Shown: positions 1 to 12,710, counted from the first letter of the stretch. The stretch: 64,000 bases of DNA from Microcebus murinus (GCF_040939455.1 NC_134108.1:12243501-12307500); one strand, 5' to 3'. Notes: generated from the letters alone by a model not told the origin. Numbers and translations are program-made.

Positions 1-84
1 ATATTTAATTTTCCTTGGGGCTGTAGTAAAAGGTATTGCATTTTTTATTTGAGTTTTGGCTTGACTGTTATTGGCATATATGAA
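1..84 (-). mobile_element. LINE-1 ORF2 fragment, sense on minus strand (3' side of an inverted L1)
   Basis: The reverse complement reads as L1 ORF2 just after the reverse-transcriptase core, beginning TTCATATATGCCAATAACA at 84-66. The same block occurs in the opposite orientation at 1284-1302, where the plus-strand L1 piece ends. The two pieces are therefore adjacent parts of one L1 placed head to head. The remaining 3' part would lie left of the window. Orientation is clear; subfamily is not resolved. Confidence 0.75.
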
Positions 85-1316
85 GAAAAGAAATAACTAA
101 GAGCAAAGCAGAACTAAATGAAATTGAGAACAAGAGAATTATATGGAAGATCAACAAAACCAGAAGCTGGTTTTTCGAAAAGTGATAGCCCTCTTGCTAG
201 ATTGACAAGAACTCAAAGGGAAAGGACGCTAATAAACTCAATAAGAAATGAAAAGGGAGAGGTCACAACAGACACTACAGAAATACAAAACATTATTTTT
301 GATTACTATAAAAAACTATATGCCCCAAAACTACATAACGAGGAGGAAATGGACAAATTCCTGGAAACATACAACCTCCCTAAATTCATCCAGGAGGTAA
401 CAGAATTTCTGAATAGACCAATCTCAAGCACACAAATTGGAGCAGTAATTAATAACCTCCCCAGATGGAAAAGTCCTGGACCAGATGGCTACACTTCAGA
501 GTTTTACTAAACATACAAAGATGAACTCATACCTATACTACAGAAATTATTCCACAACATTGAGAAGGATGGTTCCTTCCTAACTCATTCTATGAAGCCA
601 ATATTGCCTTGATACCAAAGCCAGGAAAGGACACAACAAAAAAAGAAAATTACAGACCAATATCTCTCATGAATATAGATGCAAAAATCCTCAACAAAAT
701 TTTAGCAAATAGAATTCAGCAGCACATTAAAAAAATAATTCACTGTGACCAGGTGGGCTTTATTCCAGGGATGCAAGGCTGGTTCAACATATGCAAATTT
801 GTAAATGCAATTCACCTCATAAATAAAAACAAGAACAAAGACCATATGATTCTCTCAATAAATGCAGAAAAAGCATTTGACAAAGTCCAACACACCTTTA
901 TGATAAAAACTCTTAACAAAATAGGCATAGGTGGCTCATACCTTAAAATCATCAAGTCCATTTATGACAAACCCACGGCCAATATCATACCCAATGGGGA
1001 AAAATTGAAACCATTCTCACTTCGAACTGGAACTAGACAAGGATGCCCACTATCTCCTCTTCTATTCAACATAGTGCTCGAAGTCCTAGCTATAGCAATC
1101 AGGCAAGAGAAGGGTATTAAGAGCATCCAAGTGGGGGTAGACTAGATCAAACTCTCGCTCTTTGCCGATGATATGATATTATATCTAGAAAACCTCATGG
1201 ATTCGCCCATGAGACTCTTAGATTTAATAAATGAATTCAGCAAAGTCTCAGGTTACAAAATCAATATACACAAATCAGAGGAGTTCATATGTGCCAATAA
1301 CAATGTCACAGCATTG
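85..1316 (+). mobile_element. LINE-1 ORF2 fragment (endonuclease-RT linker and reverse transcriptase), inverted 5' part
   Basis: L1 ORF2 encodes the endonuclease/reverse transcriptase that copies L1 RNA into the genome. Positions 118-510 translate to the linker before the RT domain (ending [12 protein letters not shown]). Positions 609-1145 give the RT fingers and palm, with [23 protein letters not shown] and [12 protein letters not shown]. The catalytic FADD motif is at 1161-1172, just after an in-frame TAG at 1143-1145. A further stop at 508-510 and a frameshift before about 609 show it is dead. The right end abuts a Tigger element at 1317. Decay is moderate, so this is not one of the oldest L1 copies here. 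Confidence 0.93.
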
Positions 1317-1767
1317 TAAGGGTACTTGGAACATGAGACCTCACCACAATAGCAACAAGAGGTGGCTATGAAATTATTATAGTAGTATAGTATGTACTAC
1401 TGCTAATTTTATGTGATTATGATTTGATACTGCATCTTTAAGTTTATTTAAATTTTTCTCAGCTGCAAATGGCACCATGTATAGACTGTGTTTGTGTGTT
1501 AGTTTTAATAAATTTTATGTTTTCACAGTATATTTGTGTATATTTTATGATAGTAAGTGATAAATTAGACTAGTATCCATATATATTTTGTCCTTCCTTT
1601 GTCTCAATTTTTATTTTGCTATTTTTTGGCTATGTGGTTTATCAGCAAGTTTTTTTTAAATTGTTCCAAATCTCCAAAATAATTTTCCAATATGTCTATT
1701 GAAAAAAATCTGTATATAAGTAGACACATGCAATTCAAATTCAAACTGCATGTTCAAGGGTCAGCTG
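1317..1767. mobile_element. Tigger-type (MER2/Tigger2-like) DNA transposon, one end present
   Basis: The sequence follows the MER2/Tigger2 consensus as I remember it, from the 'acctcaccacaatagcaacaa' type interior to the terminal inverted repeat. The terminal repeat is preceded by 'attgaaaaaaatctgtatata' and ends TTCAAGGGTCAGCTG at 1767. A TA dinucleotide follows directly at 1768-1769, as expected for a pogo/Tigger target. The other end is missing because the L1 at 85-1316 begins in the interior. The rest may lie left of the window. Non-autonomous, with no transposase frame. Confidence 0.85.
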
Positions 1768-2185
1768 TATATTTGGTAGTCAGCACTCATCGGTGTGAAC
1801 CACACTGATAACATAATATTTATATCACATAAAGGGCTCAGAAATTCACTAAAGGAATAACTATATTTTGTAACTTCCCTCAACTATTTGTAAGGAATAA
1901 CTATTTCAATAACAATTGAAAAGACCCTATGTTTGGTTGTTATGTGAGAAGCACCCTTTGCCTGGGGCCAGTAATAATTTGAGACCTTCCAATACAAAGT
2001 AATAAGCTTATTAAAAAGTTTTCACAGACTTACCCTTACTTTTGTTATTTTGCATTTGTGGCTATTTCTTGCTTTCTTCTTACATTACTATGTCTCAATT
2101 TTGTATTCTTTTAGCTATGATTCAAACTTCTTTTGGGTAGAGATGCAATCTTCTATTTATTTTTCAGGGGTGGCACCAGCTACCA
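1768..2185. other. No recognised feature
   Basis: AT-rich sequence of about 420 bases between a Tigger end and an old L1. I recognise no repeat, coding or RNA feature. The short A-run at 2189-2197 marks the approach to the next L1. Confidence 0.5.
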
Positions 2186-2189
2186 AGAA

Positions 2190-2740
2190 AAAAAAATAAA
2201 GATTTATCATGAGCAAGTGGAATTCATCCCACAGATGCAAAGATGGTTCAACACATGCCACATGCAAATCAATAAATGTGATACATCATATCAATAGAAT
2301 GAATGATAAGAAATAGATTATCATTTCAATTGATGATGAAAATATATTAGATAAAATTTAGCATCTCTTCATGATAAAAACTCTTAAAAAAACTTGGTGG
2401 TATAGGAGGATCATACTTCAACATAATAAAAACCGTTTATGACAGACCCACAGCTAGCATCCTACAAAACAGGGAAGAACCAAAAGCCTTACCTGTAAGA
2501 TCTGGAAAAAGAAGAGGATGCCCATTTTTTACCACTGTGATTCACTATAGTACTAGAAGTCCCAGATTGAGCAATTGGACAAGAGAAAGAAAGATCATCC
2601 AAATAAAAAAGGAATAAGTGAAATTATTCTGTTTGTAGATGATATGATTTTATAGCCAGAAAAACTTAAAGACTCCACCTACTAGAATCAATAAACAAAT
2701 TCAGTAAAGTTGCAACATAAAGAACCAACTTAAAACTCAA
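2190..2740 (+). mobile_element. Old LINE-1 ORF2 fragment (reverse transcriptase), heavily decayed
   Basis: The recognisable order of L1 RT blocks is kept. It runs from a degenerate 'gtggaattcatcccacagatg' (cf. VGFIPGMQ), through 'catgataaaaactctta' and the degenerate 'agaagaggatgcccattttt' (cf. RQGCPLSP), to 'gtagatgatatgatttta' (the DD of FADD) near 2634-2652. Many stops and indels make it clearly older than the L1 at 85-1316. It ends near 2740 without a poly(A) tail. Confidence 0.85.
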
Positions 2741-2779
2741 AGCTAAATTATTAAATCACTAGGTGCCTGGGACACTTGC

Positions 2780-3085
2780 AAAGCTGAACTCTCTCTCCAC
2801 ATAGTTCCAAGGCCTATGACCCAAGGCCATGTGATCCTTCAGCAGAGGAGTCAGGCTTCTTACATGGTAGCTACAGGCTACCAAAGTGAGTGCTCCAGGA
2901 AGGAGGAAGCACAATCTGACAGTCTTCCTTAAAGCTGGACATGTAACTAGTATAGCATCATTTTCTGTCACATTTTATTGGTTAATGTACATCAAAGAAC
3001 ATCCCGGATCCATTGTGGTAGGAGAAGACTGCACAAGAATATGACTTCTGAAGAGTGTGGTCCATTGGGATACATCTTCGGGGAC
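2780..3085 (-). mobile_element. MLT1-type LTR (ERVL-MaLR), minus strand
   Basis: Reads along the MLT1 consensus in reverse. It has the 'gtgagtgctccaggaaggagg' block, the 'catcattttctgtcacatttt' then 'attggttaat' block, and a decayed end at 'cattgtggtaggagaag...ttggga'. There is no internal region. Divergence is high, and the boundaries are accurate to perhaps 30 bases. Confidence 0.65.
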
Positions 3086-3330
3086 TAGCTTCATATTCTT
3101 CAGTGTTATCCTTTTAAAACAGAAATCTTATCATGTCACTTTCTGCTGTCAACACCCCAAAGCTTCCCATTACACACAGACTGGTTTCAAAGTCTTTAGC
3201 ATGATCTACCAGATCCTACATGATCTTGCTTCTGAATATCTCTCTAATATTATTTACTGCCACTCTCCGGTGCTGTCAAGCACAAGTGTCCTGGTATTCT
3301 AAATTATCTGGATAATGGTCTCCATGTTTT
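3086..3330 (+). mobile_element. LINE-2 (L2) fragment
   Basis: The order of L2 3'-region blocks is clear: 'cttatcatgtcactttctgct', 'ccccaaagcttcccattacac', 'gatctaccagatcctacatga', then 'tatttactgccactctcc'. These match the L2 stretch usually read as 'tctgatcatgtcac ... caatggctccccattgc ... ctgcatgatctggcc'. Ancient and non-functional. Confidence 0.75.
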
Positions 3331-3565
3331 AGTTCATCTGACATTTATCATGTCAGGAGGACTGCAGGAAATTTACATTTAAACAAAGTCACAGGTGCAA
3401 GATGAGCGGATAAGAAATTGTCACTGTTCCTGCAGAACGGAGAGACTAAAAAATAGAATTTCTATCACCTCATTGGGCTTTATTGCCTATAAAGACCTAT
3501 CTCATTCATCACATCTGTTGGTTGCATTACACCCAGAGTGGGAGTTACTTTCCTTGTTTTCAAAT

Positions 3566-3690
3566 TAAAAACCCAAAGCTTTTAACCACAGTGACTTGTC
3601 TAATGTCAAGGATGTAATAACTGGTGGAGCCAGAACATAAAAGTAACGCTTCTAATTACTTGCTCAGTATTCTTGCTACTTTCTCATATT
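3566..3690 (-). mobile_element. MIR SINE fragment
   Basis: The segment has the reversed MIR core 'cagtgacttgtctaatgtcaa' and 'actggtggagccagaac', equivalent to the 'aagtaacttgcccaaggtcac ... agtggcagagcc' core. This is a tRNA-derived SINE, strongly diverged. Confidence 0.55.
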
Positions 3691-6600
3691 AAAAGAGTAG
3701 ATAAGAGAAACTCTGAAATATCAGGCAATTGGAGAAGAAAAGATAAAATGGATCCATTTATACTTGTAGTGCACTGTCTTATCTCCTAAACTCACTTACT
3801 GGATAAAAGTTATATTGTAAGATGCTACTTGGCACTTCCTTTTTTTCATTGCAGACAATAACCAGTGACACATAAGCACAAATTGTAGTCTTCACAGAGC
3901 TATTCTTTTTAACATGGGCCAGAGTTGAGGTTCTTCCTAACCTGGCATTAATCTGTTCTTGACCAAGAACAAGATTAGCTTCAGTGGACTGGCAGAGACA
4001 AAAGCCTTAAATGGAGATCAAGAGAGAGTGGGTGATAAAAAATATGGAGGAAATGAAGATAAAATTCATTTCTTTTTGCTATTAAAGGGAACAGTGACAT
4101 GTGTTCAAAGTTAAGGTAAGGCGGATGGCAAGAGGATTTTTAAAAGATGGGAGATGTCACATGTTTGCTGTGTCATGAGGATGCTCCAGTGAACAGAGAG
4201 AACTTGATCCCTGGGGAGATGGCCTAGGTAATGTCAGGAGCAAGTTTCTGATTAGGTGAGTGAAGCTGGGATCCAGAACACAGGTAGAGGAATTGACTTC
4301 TTCTACGAGAAAGGCTGTTTGTCCATCATATAGGATGGAGACAGTGAACATATATGTAGATGCTTGATCTTGGTGGATTTGGTGGACTAAGGGGAGGAGG
4401 TTATCTTCTGAGTGCTTCTGTTTTGGCTGCTAAAATTTTGGGGGGAGAAGATGGAGTATTGAGGAGAAATAAATTATTGTGAAAGTCATCTGAGTAGAGT
4501 GACTGGAATAGGCATTTGGAAACATATTTTAAGTTCTGGAGCTTCTGTTTCTCCACAGAAGAGTGATCTGATCTTGATTCTCTGTTCTTTTGCTACATAG
4601 TCTTCTATTTTGTAAAAAAGTCATGATTGAAATTGTTCCAAATTAATATTTCCATAGAGCTCATATATGTAGGCTGAGTGAATTGCCCCAAATTTCGTAT
4701 CTGTTGGGGACAGATTTAGGATGGATGTGACACTGTATGAGCTATTGGTCATGACGTCTTATTAGACTCTCCATAGGCAGAGTGCTGACGTCTCTTTGCC
4801 TGTCATTGTGAAAGTTTTAGCAGCAATACCATGTAGGATATTTCAAAAAAAAAAAGATTCCATGCTGGAGATAGAAAATGTGTTTGCTCTGTCTGCACCT
4901 GCTGAGTTGAAGCCATTCAGCTGGCCTCAGAAGGGTTCCTTGTTCTCCAGGTAACGATGAATTATTATTATTGTGTCATCATTCTGTCTTGCTGCTCCAG
5001 CATTCTTGCCAACACATTTTCCTCCATCAACAAAGGTGGATTATTTTTCCTGACTTAGTTTTTATTTATCAATGAATAACCACAGAACCACAGGAAGGTC
5101 TTAAACTCCTGAGTAGCATGACTTTTGAGTAGCATTCAGAAAACCCTGGAGCATTATCTTGCTATCTTCCTCATAAACAATTATTTATAATATATATGTA
5201 TATATGTATGTATTTGTGTATATATAATGAATCTTTCTAGTAAGCACTGATTTTAAACATTTAATTAGTCAGGTGATAAGTAAAAAAAACCAACAAACTT
5301 TTCCAGTAGAACCTTCAAAGCTTAAAAATAGACTACTTACTGTATTTTTCTTTAACAAATAGGACTATCCAGCATTATAGAGGAAATAAGTAGGTATGGC
5401 CTAGTGATGGAACAATGGATAAGTAAAGGGAGATGTGACTTTTCTTTCCTAGTGCCAAAAAAAAAATCATGATTTATTTTTTATTTTTTTTTAATTCATG
5501 ATTTATTTTTGAGCCATAAGTTAGGTGAAACCATAGCTGAATGAAAACAAAGTTTATTGGTCAAAACCATAACTACTGATATGTCATGAAATACATTGAT
5601 GCAGAGAATATATTTATAAAAGACAAATTTTTAGTACTAGTACATAAATGCTCCAAGTGCTCTGATTTTAAATAAAACCCTTTGGCCAATTTCAGAATGT
5701 CATTTTCTGCACTCTAGTATATTTGTAATTTTAGACCAAATGTAGGACTTTTCACTTGGGGATAAAAACCTCTGGCTTTAGTCACTGAACTGTCTAATGG
5801 AATAAGAAGTAGAAACATTCAGAAGTGATAATGGGCAGACGATTTAAACATGCTCTTTAGCATCCTGAGCTCCTCTAGGGAATAAATATTTTATTCTGTG
5901 GAATGAGAATTAGTTTTTGAAGTAACACTGATAGCACCAGAAATTTTCCAGCTCTATGCCTCTGGAGACACTATCTAGTCCAAGTAATTGAACTTTTGAA
6001 AGTGGGGCTGGTGAATGTTCATAGGCTGGGGTTTAAATTCAGATCAAAACCTGGCAGGAAATTATTTGAGCCTGTAATAAATTGTTGTGGAAGGGCAGAG
6101 CAAGCACCAATTATTCTGAGAACCCTAGGCTAGGATAGCTGAGAGAGTGTATGTTCTATTTCCTACCCCAAAGCACAGAGGGTGCCTGAGGATGCTTGCC
6201 TTTCCAAGGGTGGCCTCAACTACAATATGAAAGGGATAATCGGGACTTGCCATATAAAGACCAAGGATTGGAATTATATCTAGAGAGGGATTGAACAATA
6301 TTAAAGACCTCTGGTTTGCATTTAATTATTTATACAATGAAGCCATGTGATATTAACTTACATTTTGTCTTAGAATATTTCACCTTTCCTCTTACTGATA
6401 TATAAGAGTAATGTAATTTGGGATATTTTCCCAATCTATTGATGCTAGGCCTAAATGAGGGACCCGGGCACTACATAACACCAATAATAAAGCTTTCCTT
6501 GTGCAGGGAGAGCTATTCCAGCATATTTTGAGCTTAGAAAGGGACATAGGAAGAAAGCTGTCAGAATAAACAACTGCCAGAATAGGGTCAAGGCAATGCT

Positions 6601-7440
6601 TTTAATAGGGGAAAGTATTTTTTCTCTTTCATTTTTGTGTGTGTTTTACTTACAAGACATGAAGGGTCTGGTTCTAACTCCATTTTATCTACAATAGGAA
6701 ATAAATAAAAATCTAAGATTTTGAAAACTAAAATATTTAATTTACACAAAACCACATAAAGGCCATGTTACCAAATAGTAGTCCTGGCAATTGTAATAAC
6801 CCACACTTGAGGTGCTTACAGAAGCAATATGTAGAGGAGAGAGATACTAAAATAATTCTAATCCTGAGGTCCATGGGAAATATTTTACAGAGAAAACACA
6901 ATAATAACAAATTTGCTTCTAGAAAAAAATGCCATTTTTAGATGGTCTTATAAGTCCAGCTCTCAAATGTTGCCTTTTATCCCATAAATAGCTACATGAA
7001 AAGTAAGTAGTTGAAAATAATGCAAAAATACAACTGTAGCGGGCCTACAGGTAGTTGGGTACAAGTAAGGCCTTGGGCTCACTTGGAGAACTGTGCAGAA
7101 CTTTTGACACTTTGCTTGGAGTTCTCAGATAAATTCTAGAAAGTACCAGGCTAGGAAGATATTTCCATTAGCTAAGTGTGCATAGTGTGAGCTTAATGTT
7201 GAGTCTTCCTGATCACCCAGAGGGTAAGAAGGAGCTGATGTGGACTAAGTCATTCCTGTCCTTGAGCCTGCTAGACTTGAAGTTTTGGAGATGGGAGGGT
7301 TCCTATGGGTACATTGGCAGGAGTCATGCCTAGTTCTATATTACAGGCACACTGGGACAGAAACCACTTCGTTTTTCATCACCTATGATGATCAGGTAAA
7401 GAATAACACACCTCATTTAAGGAGATCCAACAGCTGGAAA
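3691..7440. other. 3.7 kb with no confidently recognised feature
   Basis: No gene, RNA or clear repeat. About 4075-4560 vaguely recalls a dispersed mammalian repeat ('aggtaaggcggatggcaagag' onwards), but I cannot name it. A purine/pyrimidine-alternating AT stretch lies at 5188-5228. A 15-base direct repeat, TCATGATTTATTTTT, occurs at about 5467 and 5497 in an A/T-run region. Short open frames here (for example 64 codons on the minus strand at 4157-4351) have no features of a real gene. Confidence 0.5.
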
Positions 7441-7556
7441 AATGTTTATCAATGAAAATAAATAGGACATTGGGTGTAATAGAATTTATTTTGTAGCCAG
7501 ATTATAAATTTTGGGAAAAAAATTTCTCCAGCTTTTAAGGAGATACAAATACAACA

Positions 7557-7559
<3 letters not shown>

Positions 7560-7612
<53 letters not shown>
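7560..7612. repeat. (TA)n microsatellite, about 26 units
   Basis: An uninterrupted alternating TA tract of about 53 bases. It opens a spurious frame of alternating Tyr and Ile on the minus strand. Tracts like this are length-variable and can extrude as cruciforms. Confidence 0.97.
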
Positions 7613-7615
<3 letters not shown>

Positions 7616-7679
7616 GATTTAAAACCACAATTTTCCAAATCAATTCAGTAGATGAATTGAGGGAACATATTGTTGTTAT

Positions 7680-9345
7680 TGAGAGCTGCATTGAAAGCTT
7701 TAAGATTAAAGGACATAAATAATGTCAAAGCCCAGAATAAAAGCAAGGAAATAACAACTATGAGAGAAAAGATGAAAGATTTGGTTGATGGTCTCAGGAA
7801 TCTAACATGCGAATCATTCACAAAGCAAAGAAAAGAATAGGCAAGAGATATGCATTACTTAAAAGAAAAAAATTCCTGAGCTAAATATAGAGTTGGATCT
7901 ACAGTTTGAAAGGGCTTAACAAATTTCTGTCAGGATGATGAAAAAAATGAATTTGTTCAAACATATTTTGATAATATTTATTAATTCTAAAGATACAGAA
8001 AAAATCTCACAAAAGTCAATAGACAGATATTAAGTTATCTACAAAAGAAAAAATAATCTAGAAATTGACTATTCATTTGCAGCACTGGATGTTCTAAATC
8101 AGTTGTAAATCATCTTCTCACTACTGAAAGAAAAAACTGTGGCTCCTAAAATTTTCATATGGCCAAGGTATTTAACAATAATCGGAGAAAAACTAAGATA
8201 GGCTCTTTTAGAAAAAGTACTATTGAAACATAATAAAGGAACTATGAATGCAATGTTTAAATAAATAAATAATGACATAAAAATGAACAAACAAAAGACA
8301 CTAGAAAGATAAATAGGGAGATTCTAAAAAGAACCAAGTATAATGTTTAGAAATAGAAAATGTTGAAATAAAAACCTAAAGTTGTTTCTTTGGCAAAAAA
8401 ATTAAAAATCTGTGTTGAATTTTAGTAAGAAAATATTAGACAAAATAAAGCTAACATTACGAAGATAAAATGGACAAAAATGTAATTTATTATAATTAAT
8501 TAAAAAGAAATAGAAAACCTGAATATTATAACCATTCATTAAATTGACTCTGTAGTTAAAAATTTTCTACCAAGGTGAAAATCTGAGACATTTTTTACAG
8601 GTTGGTTATAACAAATTCTTAAGGAATATATTATTGCAATCTTATACAAACTATTCCATGGAATGAGAAAAGAGAAAATGTATCCTGATCCATTCTTTGA
8701 ATCCAATGGCAACTTGATGTCCACACAAGAAAAAATTAAAGTCCTATGTCACTCTACAAAGATGTAAAATTTCTAAGCAAAATGTTAGTGAATAAAGTCT
8801 ATGAACTGAAAAAGAGAACACGTCATAAAGTTGAATTTATCCCAGAAAGGCATAAGTGTCTAGAAATATCTTTCTGTCACATTAACTTGTTGAAAAAAAT
8901 AATATATATATATATGGCCATATTAATATGTACAGGAAAAGCATTTGATGAAATTTGATATCTACTCATGATAAAATTCGTATCAAAATAGAAACTAGGG
9001 CTTTCTTTACATGACAAAAGAAATCTAGTGTACTCCAAAAGCACACATTCTGAATGGAACAATTTTAGAAACTTTTGTTTTATTTCAGGTATAAGACAAG
9101 ATTACCACTGCCATTGTAAGAAAAAAATATGGACTAAAAGATATGAAGATTAAAAGAAAGACACAAAAGTGTCATTATTTGTAGATGTTCTATTATTTAC
9201 ATGTAAAACTCAAAGCTTATACTCACAAATTATTGAAAGAAATAAGGGAGTTAATCAACATAGCTGAATTTAATGACTATACATGAAAACTTGTTGCATT
9301 CCTATGCACCAGAAATTAAGCTGGAAAATATAAATTAAAATGCCA
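7680..9345 (+). mobile_element. Very old LINE-1 (L1M) ORF2 region, plus strand
   Basis: Weak but ordered L1 ORF2 blocks. 'gttgaatttatcccagaaagg' near 8830 corresponds to VGFIPG. 'aaaagcatttgatgaaatttg' at 8937 corresponds to EKAFDKI. 'tgtcattatttgtagatgttc' near 9168 corresponds to the FADD region. 'gttgcattcctatgcacc' near 9293 corresponds to the AFLYT block. Stops are frequent throughout. The 5' limit is uncertain and the part before 8700 rests on composition and order only. About 300 bases of expected ORF2 are missing at the junction with the next fragment. Confidence 0.6.
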
Positions 9346-10765
9346 TTTAGCTATCTTGAACAAGAAGAATAAAGTTGGAGGCATCACACTCTCTGATTTC
9401 AAAATATATTACAAAGCTATATTAATCAAAATAGTATGGTATCAGTATAAAGGCAGATGTATAGACCAGTGGACTAGAATAGAGAGCACAGAAATAAATT
9501 CACACTTCTATGATCAACTGATATTTGACAAGGATTCCAAGAATACAGAGTGTGGAAAGGACAGTCTCTTCAATAAATGGTATTGGGAAAACTAAATATC
9601 CACATGCAGATGAATAAAATTGGATCCTTACCTCACACCATACACAAAAATGAACCCAAAATGGATTAAAGACTTAAACATAAAACCTGAAACCATAAAA
9701 TTTCCCAAAGAAAACATAGGAAAACAGCTTCCTGACATTGGTCTGGATAAAGATTTTTTTGGATATGACCCCAAAATCACAGGCAATAATAGAGAAATAA
9801 ATAAATAGGATTGCATTAAAATAAAAGGGTTTTCCACAGCAAAGGAAATGATCAACAGACCAAAAAAGCCACATATGGACTGGGAGAATATATTTGCAAA
9901 TCACATATCTGATAAGGGGTTAATATCTAAAATATAAGGAACTCATGCAACTTAATAGCAAAAACAAAAACAAAACCAAAAAACCTGATTAAGAAATAAG
10001 CCAACAACCCAAACAGATATTTCTTGTAAGAAAATGTACAAATGGCATACAAATATACAAAAAGGCACTCAGCATCATTAATCATCAGGGAAATAAAAAT
10101 TAATATCATAATAGGATATTACCTCACACCTATTAGAATATGGCTATTATCATAAAGGCTAAAGATTAAATATTGCCAAGGATGTGGAGAAAAGGAAACC
10201 TGTGTACACTGTTGGTGAAATGTAAATTGGTTCAGGTATTATAACAGTATAGAAGTTTCTCACAAATTAAAGTTAGAAAATAAAACTACCTTATGATCCA
10301 GCAGTTCCATTTCTAGATATAATATATATCTAAAGTAAATGAAATCAGTATGTTAAAGAGATATCTGCACTCCCATGTTCATTTCAGCATTTTTTACAAT
10401 AGCCAAGGAATGAAAACAATCTAAATGTCCATTGATGGATGAAGGCATAAAGAAAATTTGGTCTGTGTACACAATAAAATACATTTATTTGGCCTTAAAA
10501 ATAAGGAAATTCTGACATTTGTGACAACATGAATGACCCTGGAGACATTATGCTAAGTGAATCAAGCCAGATGCAGCAGGGCAAATGCTGCATGATCTCA
10601 CCTGTATATGGAATCTAAACAAGTCAAACTCACAGAAACAGAGAGTAGTGACCACGACCTGAGGGGAGGGAAATACAGGGAGATGTTGGCCAAAGAGTAC
10701 AAAGTTTCAGTTATATAAAATAAATAAATTTCAGAGATTTAATGTATTACTGTGTGAGTATATTT
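9346..10765 (+). mobile_element. L1M 3' end: ORF2 C-terminus and 3' UTR start
   Basis: The translation is plainly the ORF2 C-terminal third. It runs [20 protein letters not shown] near 9359, then [25 protein letters not shown] before a TAA near 9593, TPYTKMNPKWIKDLN, and onwards with scattered stops. The stretch up to about 10600 follows the conserved 'atgaatgaccctggagacatt' end. It then passes into an L1M 3' UTR ('ggccaaagagtacaaagtttc' near 10690). This piece is visibly better preserved than the L1 sequence before it. It may be a younger 5'-truncated copy inserted there, or the same copy with an internal deletion. Confidence 0.88.
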
Positions 10766-12690
10766 AATAGAAGTGAAAATGTTCATGTCCAACCATGCTC
10801 TCAAGCAAATAGCAAGAAAATAGGAAAACAAGATTTCAAATAGATTCACTCAGGGAATGTGGTTCTCATTAACTTTTCATGAAGAAACTGCTTTGACAAC
10901 TGCTTTGAACTTAAGCCAGCCAAGAGATGAATAGAAAAACAAGAAGAGGGTTTATAGTAAACAATATATTCATTTAACAACAGGACAAAGACTACAACAA
11001 GTGTTTGGATTTTGATTAAGGAATGAAATATACATGCCATAAATATTAAAGGCAGAAATGATGTAACAAAAATTAGAGGGGAAGAAGCAGAGAAGTAGAG
11101 AATAAAATTCATTAATTTCCTTATCTTTTGTTGCTCTTGGTCAAAATATGTTTTAAAACTGATAGATCAACTAGTATCACTAAGAAAATATGCTCCTCAA
11201 AAACTGAGTGATAGGGAAATAAAACAGGAAAAGGAAAGAAGAGGAACAATATTAATTTTGTCATTGGTCATGTAATGTATTAAATCAAATACTGGAAAAA
11301 TAAAAAACATATTATTTAGATTTGTAGATATAAAGGTAAACACTGGAACAAAAATATTAATTGTCTAAATTATTTGAAGACACATACTCAAAACAAAATA
11401 AAGCAGACTATATAGTAAATAAAAGAAAGTGAAGAAATTTGAAGTAGACTAGAGCATGTGATGAGAGAAGACCAAAATCATGTATTAATAAATACAAATG
11501 ATCTAAATGAACTCAGAAAAAGAAAATATTCTGATTGAATTATAAAGCAAAGCCAAATAATAATTTCTGCATAACATATATCTTTTGAAGATAATTTAGA
11601 AATGTTGAAACTAAAAGGATAGGAAAAGACATAAGAAGAAAATACAAACAAAAAGTGAAGAAGTCATTATCTTACGTTAGACTAGAGTAGAATTAGATAA
11701 ATATGCATTAAATGAGTTAAATGAGATAAAGTATGATAATCTTTAAATATCTATGTATCAAATAAAACCGTATTAATATTCATCAGGCAAAACTATTGGA
11801 AATACAGAAAAAAAATCTCATTATTGATAGTCTTTAGTTCTCTATTATTCACTCATGACAGATCAAGCAAACAAAATGTAAGCAAGACTACAGAAGATAT
11901 CAATAACCTGAATAATGATATGGGTCCCTATAGATGTTATGTCCTTTTCAAGTGCTTCTGGTGCTAAAAATTAAAATAGACCATATATTAACAAAATTAA
12001 TGCCATAAATTAAGACCTGTGGCCTATTTTCTGATCAAAATTAAGGGTAAATCAACTTATAAGATATTTGGGGAATAAGACAACATCTATTAGAAGAAAA
12101 TTGAAACTATAGAAAAACAAAACCAATGGATAAAAGGCTCTCTTAAAAATTATTTGATAAAAAAAAAAAGATAAAAGAAAATCTGTACCAAAGCAGTAAA
12201 ATATCTGGAAAATAAAAATGAAATGGTAAGATTATATATTGGAATCTTTGGCATACACACACATGGAAGAAAATAACTCTATATAAATTTCAAGAGAAAA
12301 ACAAAAATAAAAAATGAAATGCCCAATACAAGAACTTAGAAAAACTAAAATAAACCTAAAGAAAACAGAAGGAAGAAACAAAAACAATAATACATAATGA
12401 ATTAGAACTGAAAATCATTAGAAATAATGAGAAAATCTCATGTTGGTTCTTTGGGGGGAAAAGAAACCCAGATTATAATAACACTGTTAAAAGTGTTAGC
12501 AAAACCAATCAAGGAATAGAAAGCAGAATATGCCAATAAACCATAAAAAATGATAATGGAGAAATAACACAAGGTGCAAAGGGAATTGAAAGAGAGAGAA
12601 CTCTGCGCAAATTACACAATTCAATTTGACGAAGTATGTTTTCTACAAGAATGTAAATGGCCCAAATTGCCTCCAGAAGAGATGGAATAA
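10766..12690 (+). mobile_element. Degenerate A-rich region, probably very old L1 (plus strand)
   Basis: A-rich plus strand with poor but repeated resemblance to the L1 endonuclease/linker part of ORF2. The best blocks are 'atgacagatcaagcaaacaaa' near 11855 and 'gttggttctttgg' near 12443 (cf. the AGWFFEK region). They continue towards the Alu insertion. The first kilobase (10766-11830) has no block I would defend, so treat only about 11830-12690 as probable L1. Confidence 0.4.
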
Positions 12691-12697
12691 AGTGCTA

Positions 12698-12710
12698 AAT
12701 GCTGTTTATT
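12698..12710 (+). repeat. Target-site duplication, left copy
   Basis: AATGCTGTTTATT, identical to 13040-13052 on the far side of the Alu A-tail. Perfect identity suggests a fairly recent insertion. Confidence 0.95.

Noticed and set aside
7449..7691. Minus-strand frame with an alternating Tyr-Ile stretch
   Set aside because: Translation of the (TA)26 microsatellite.
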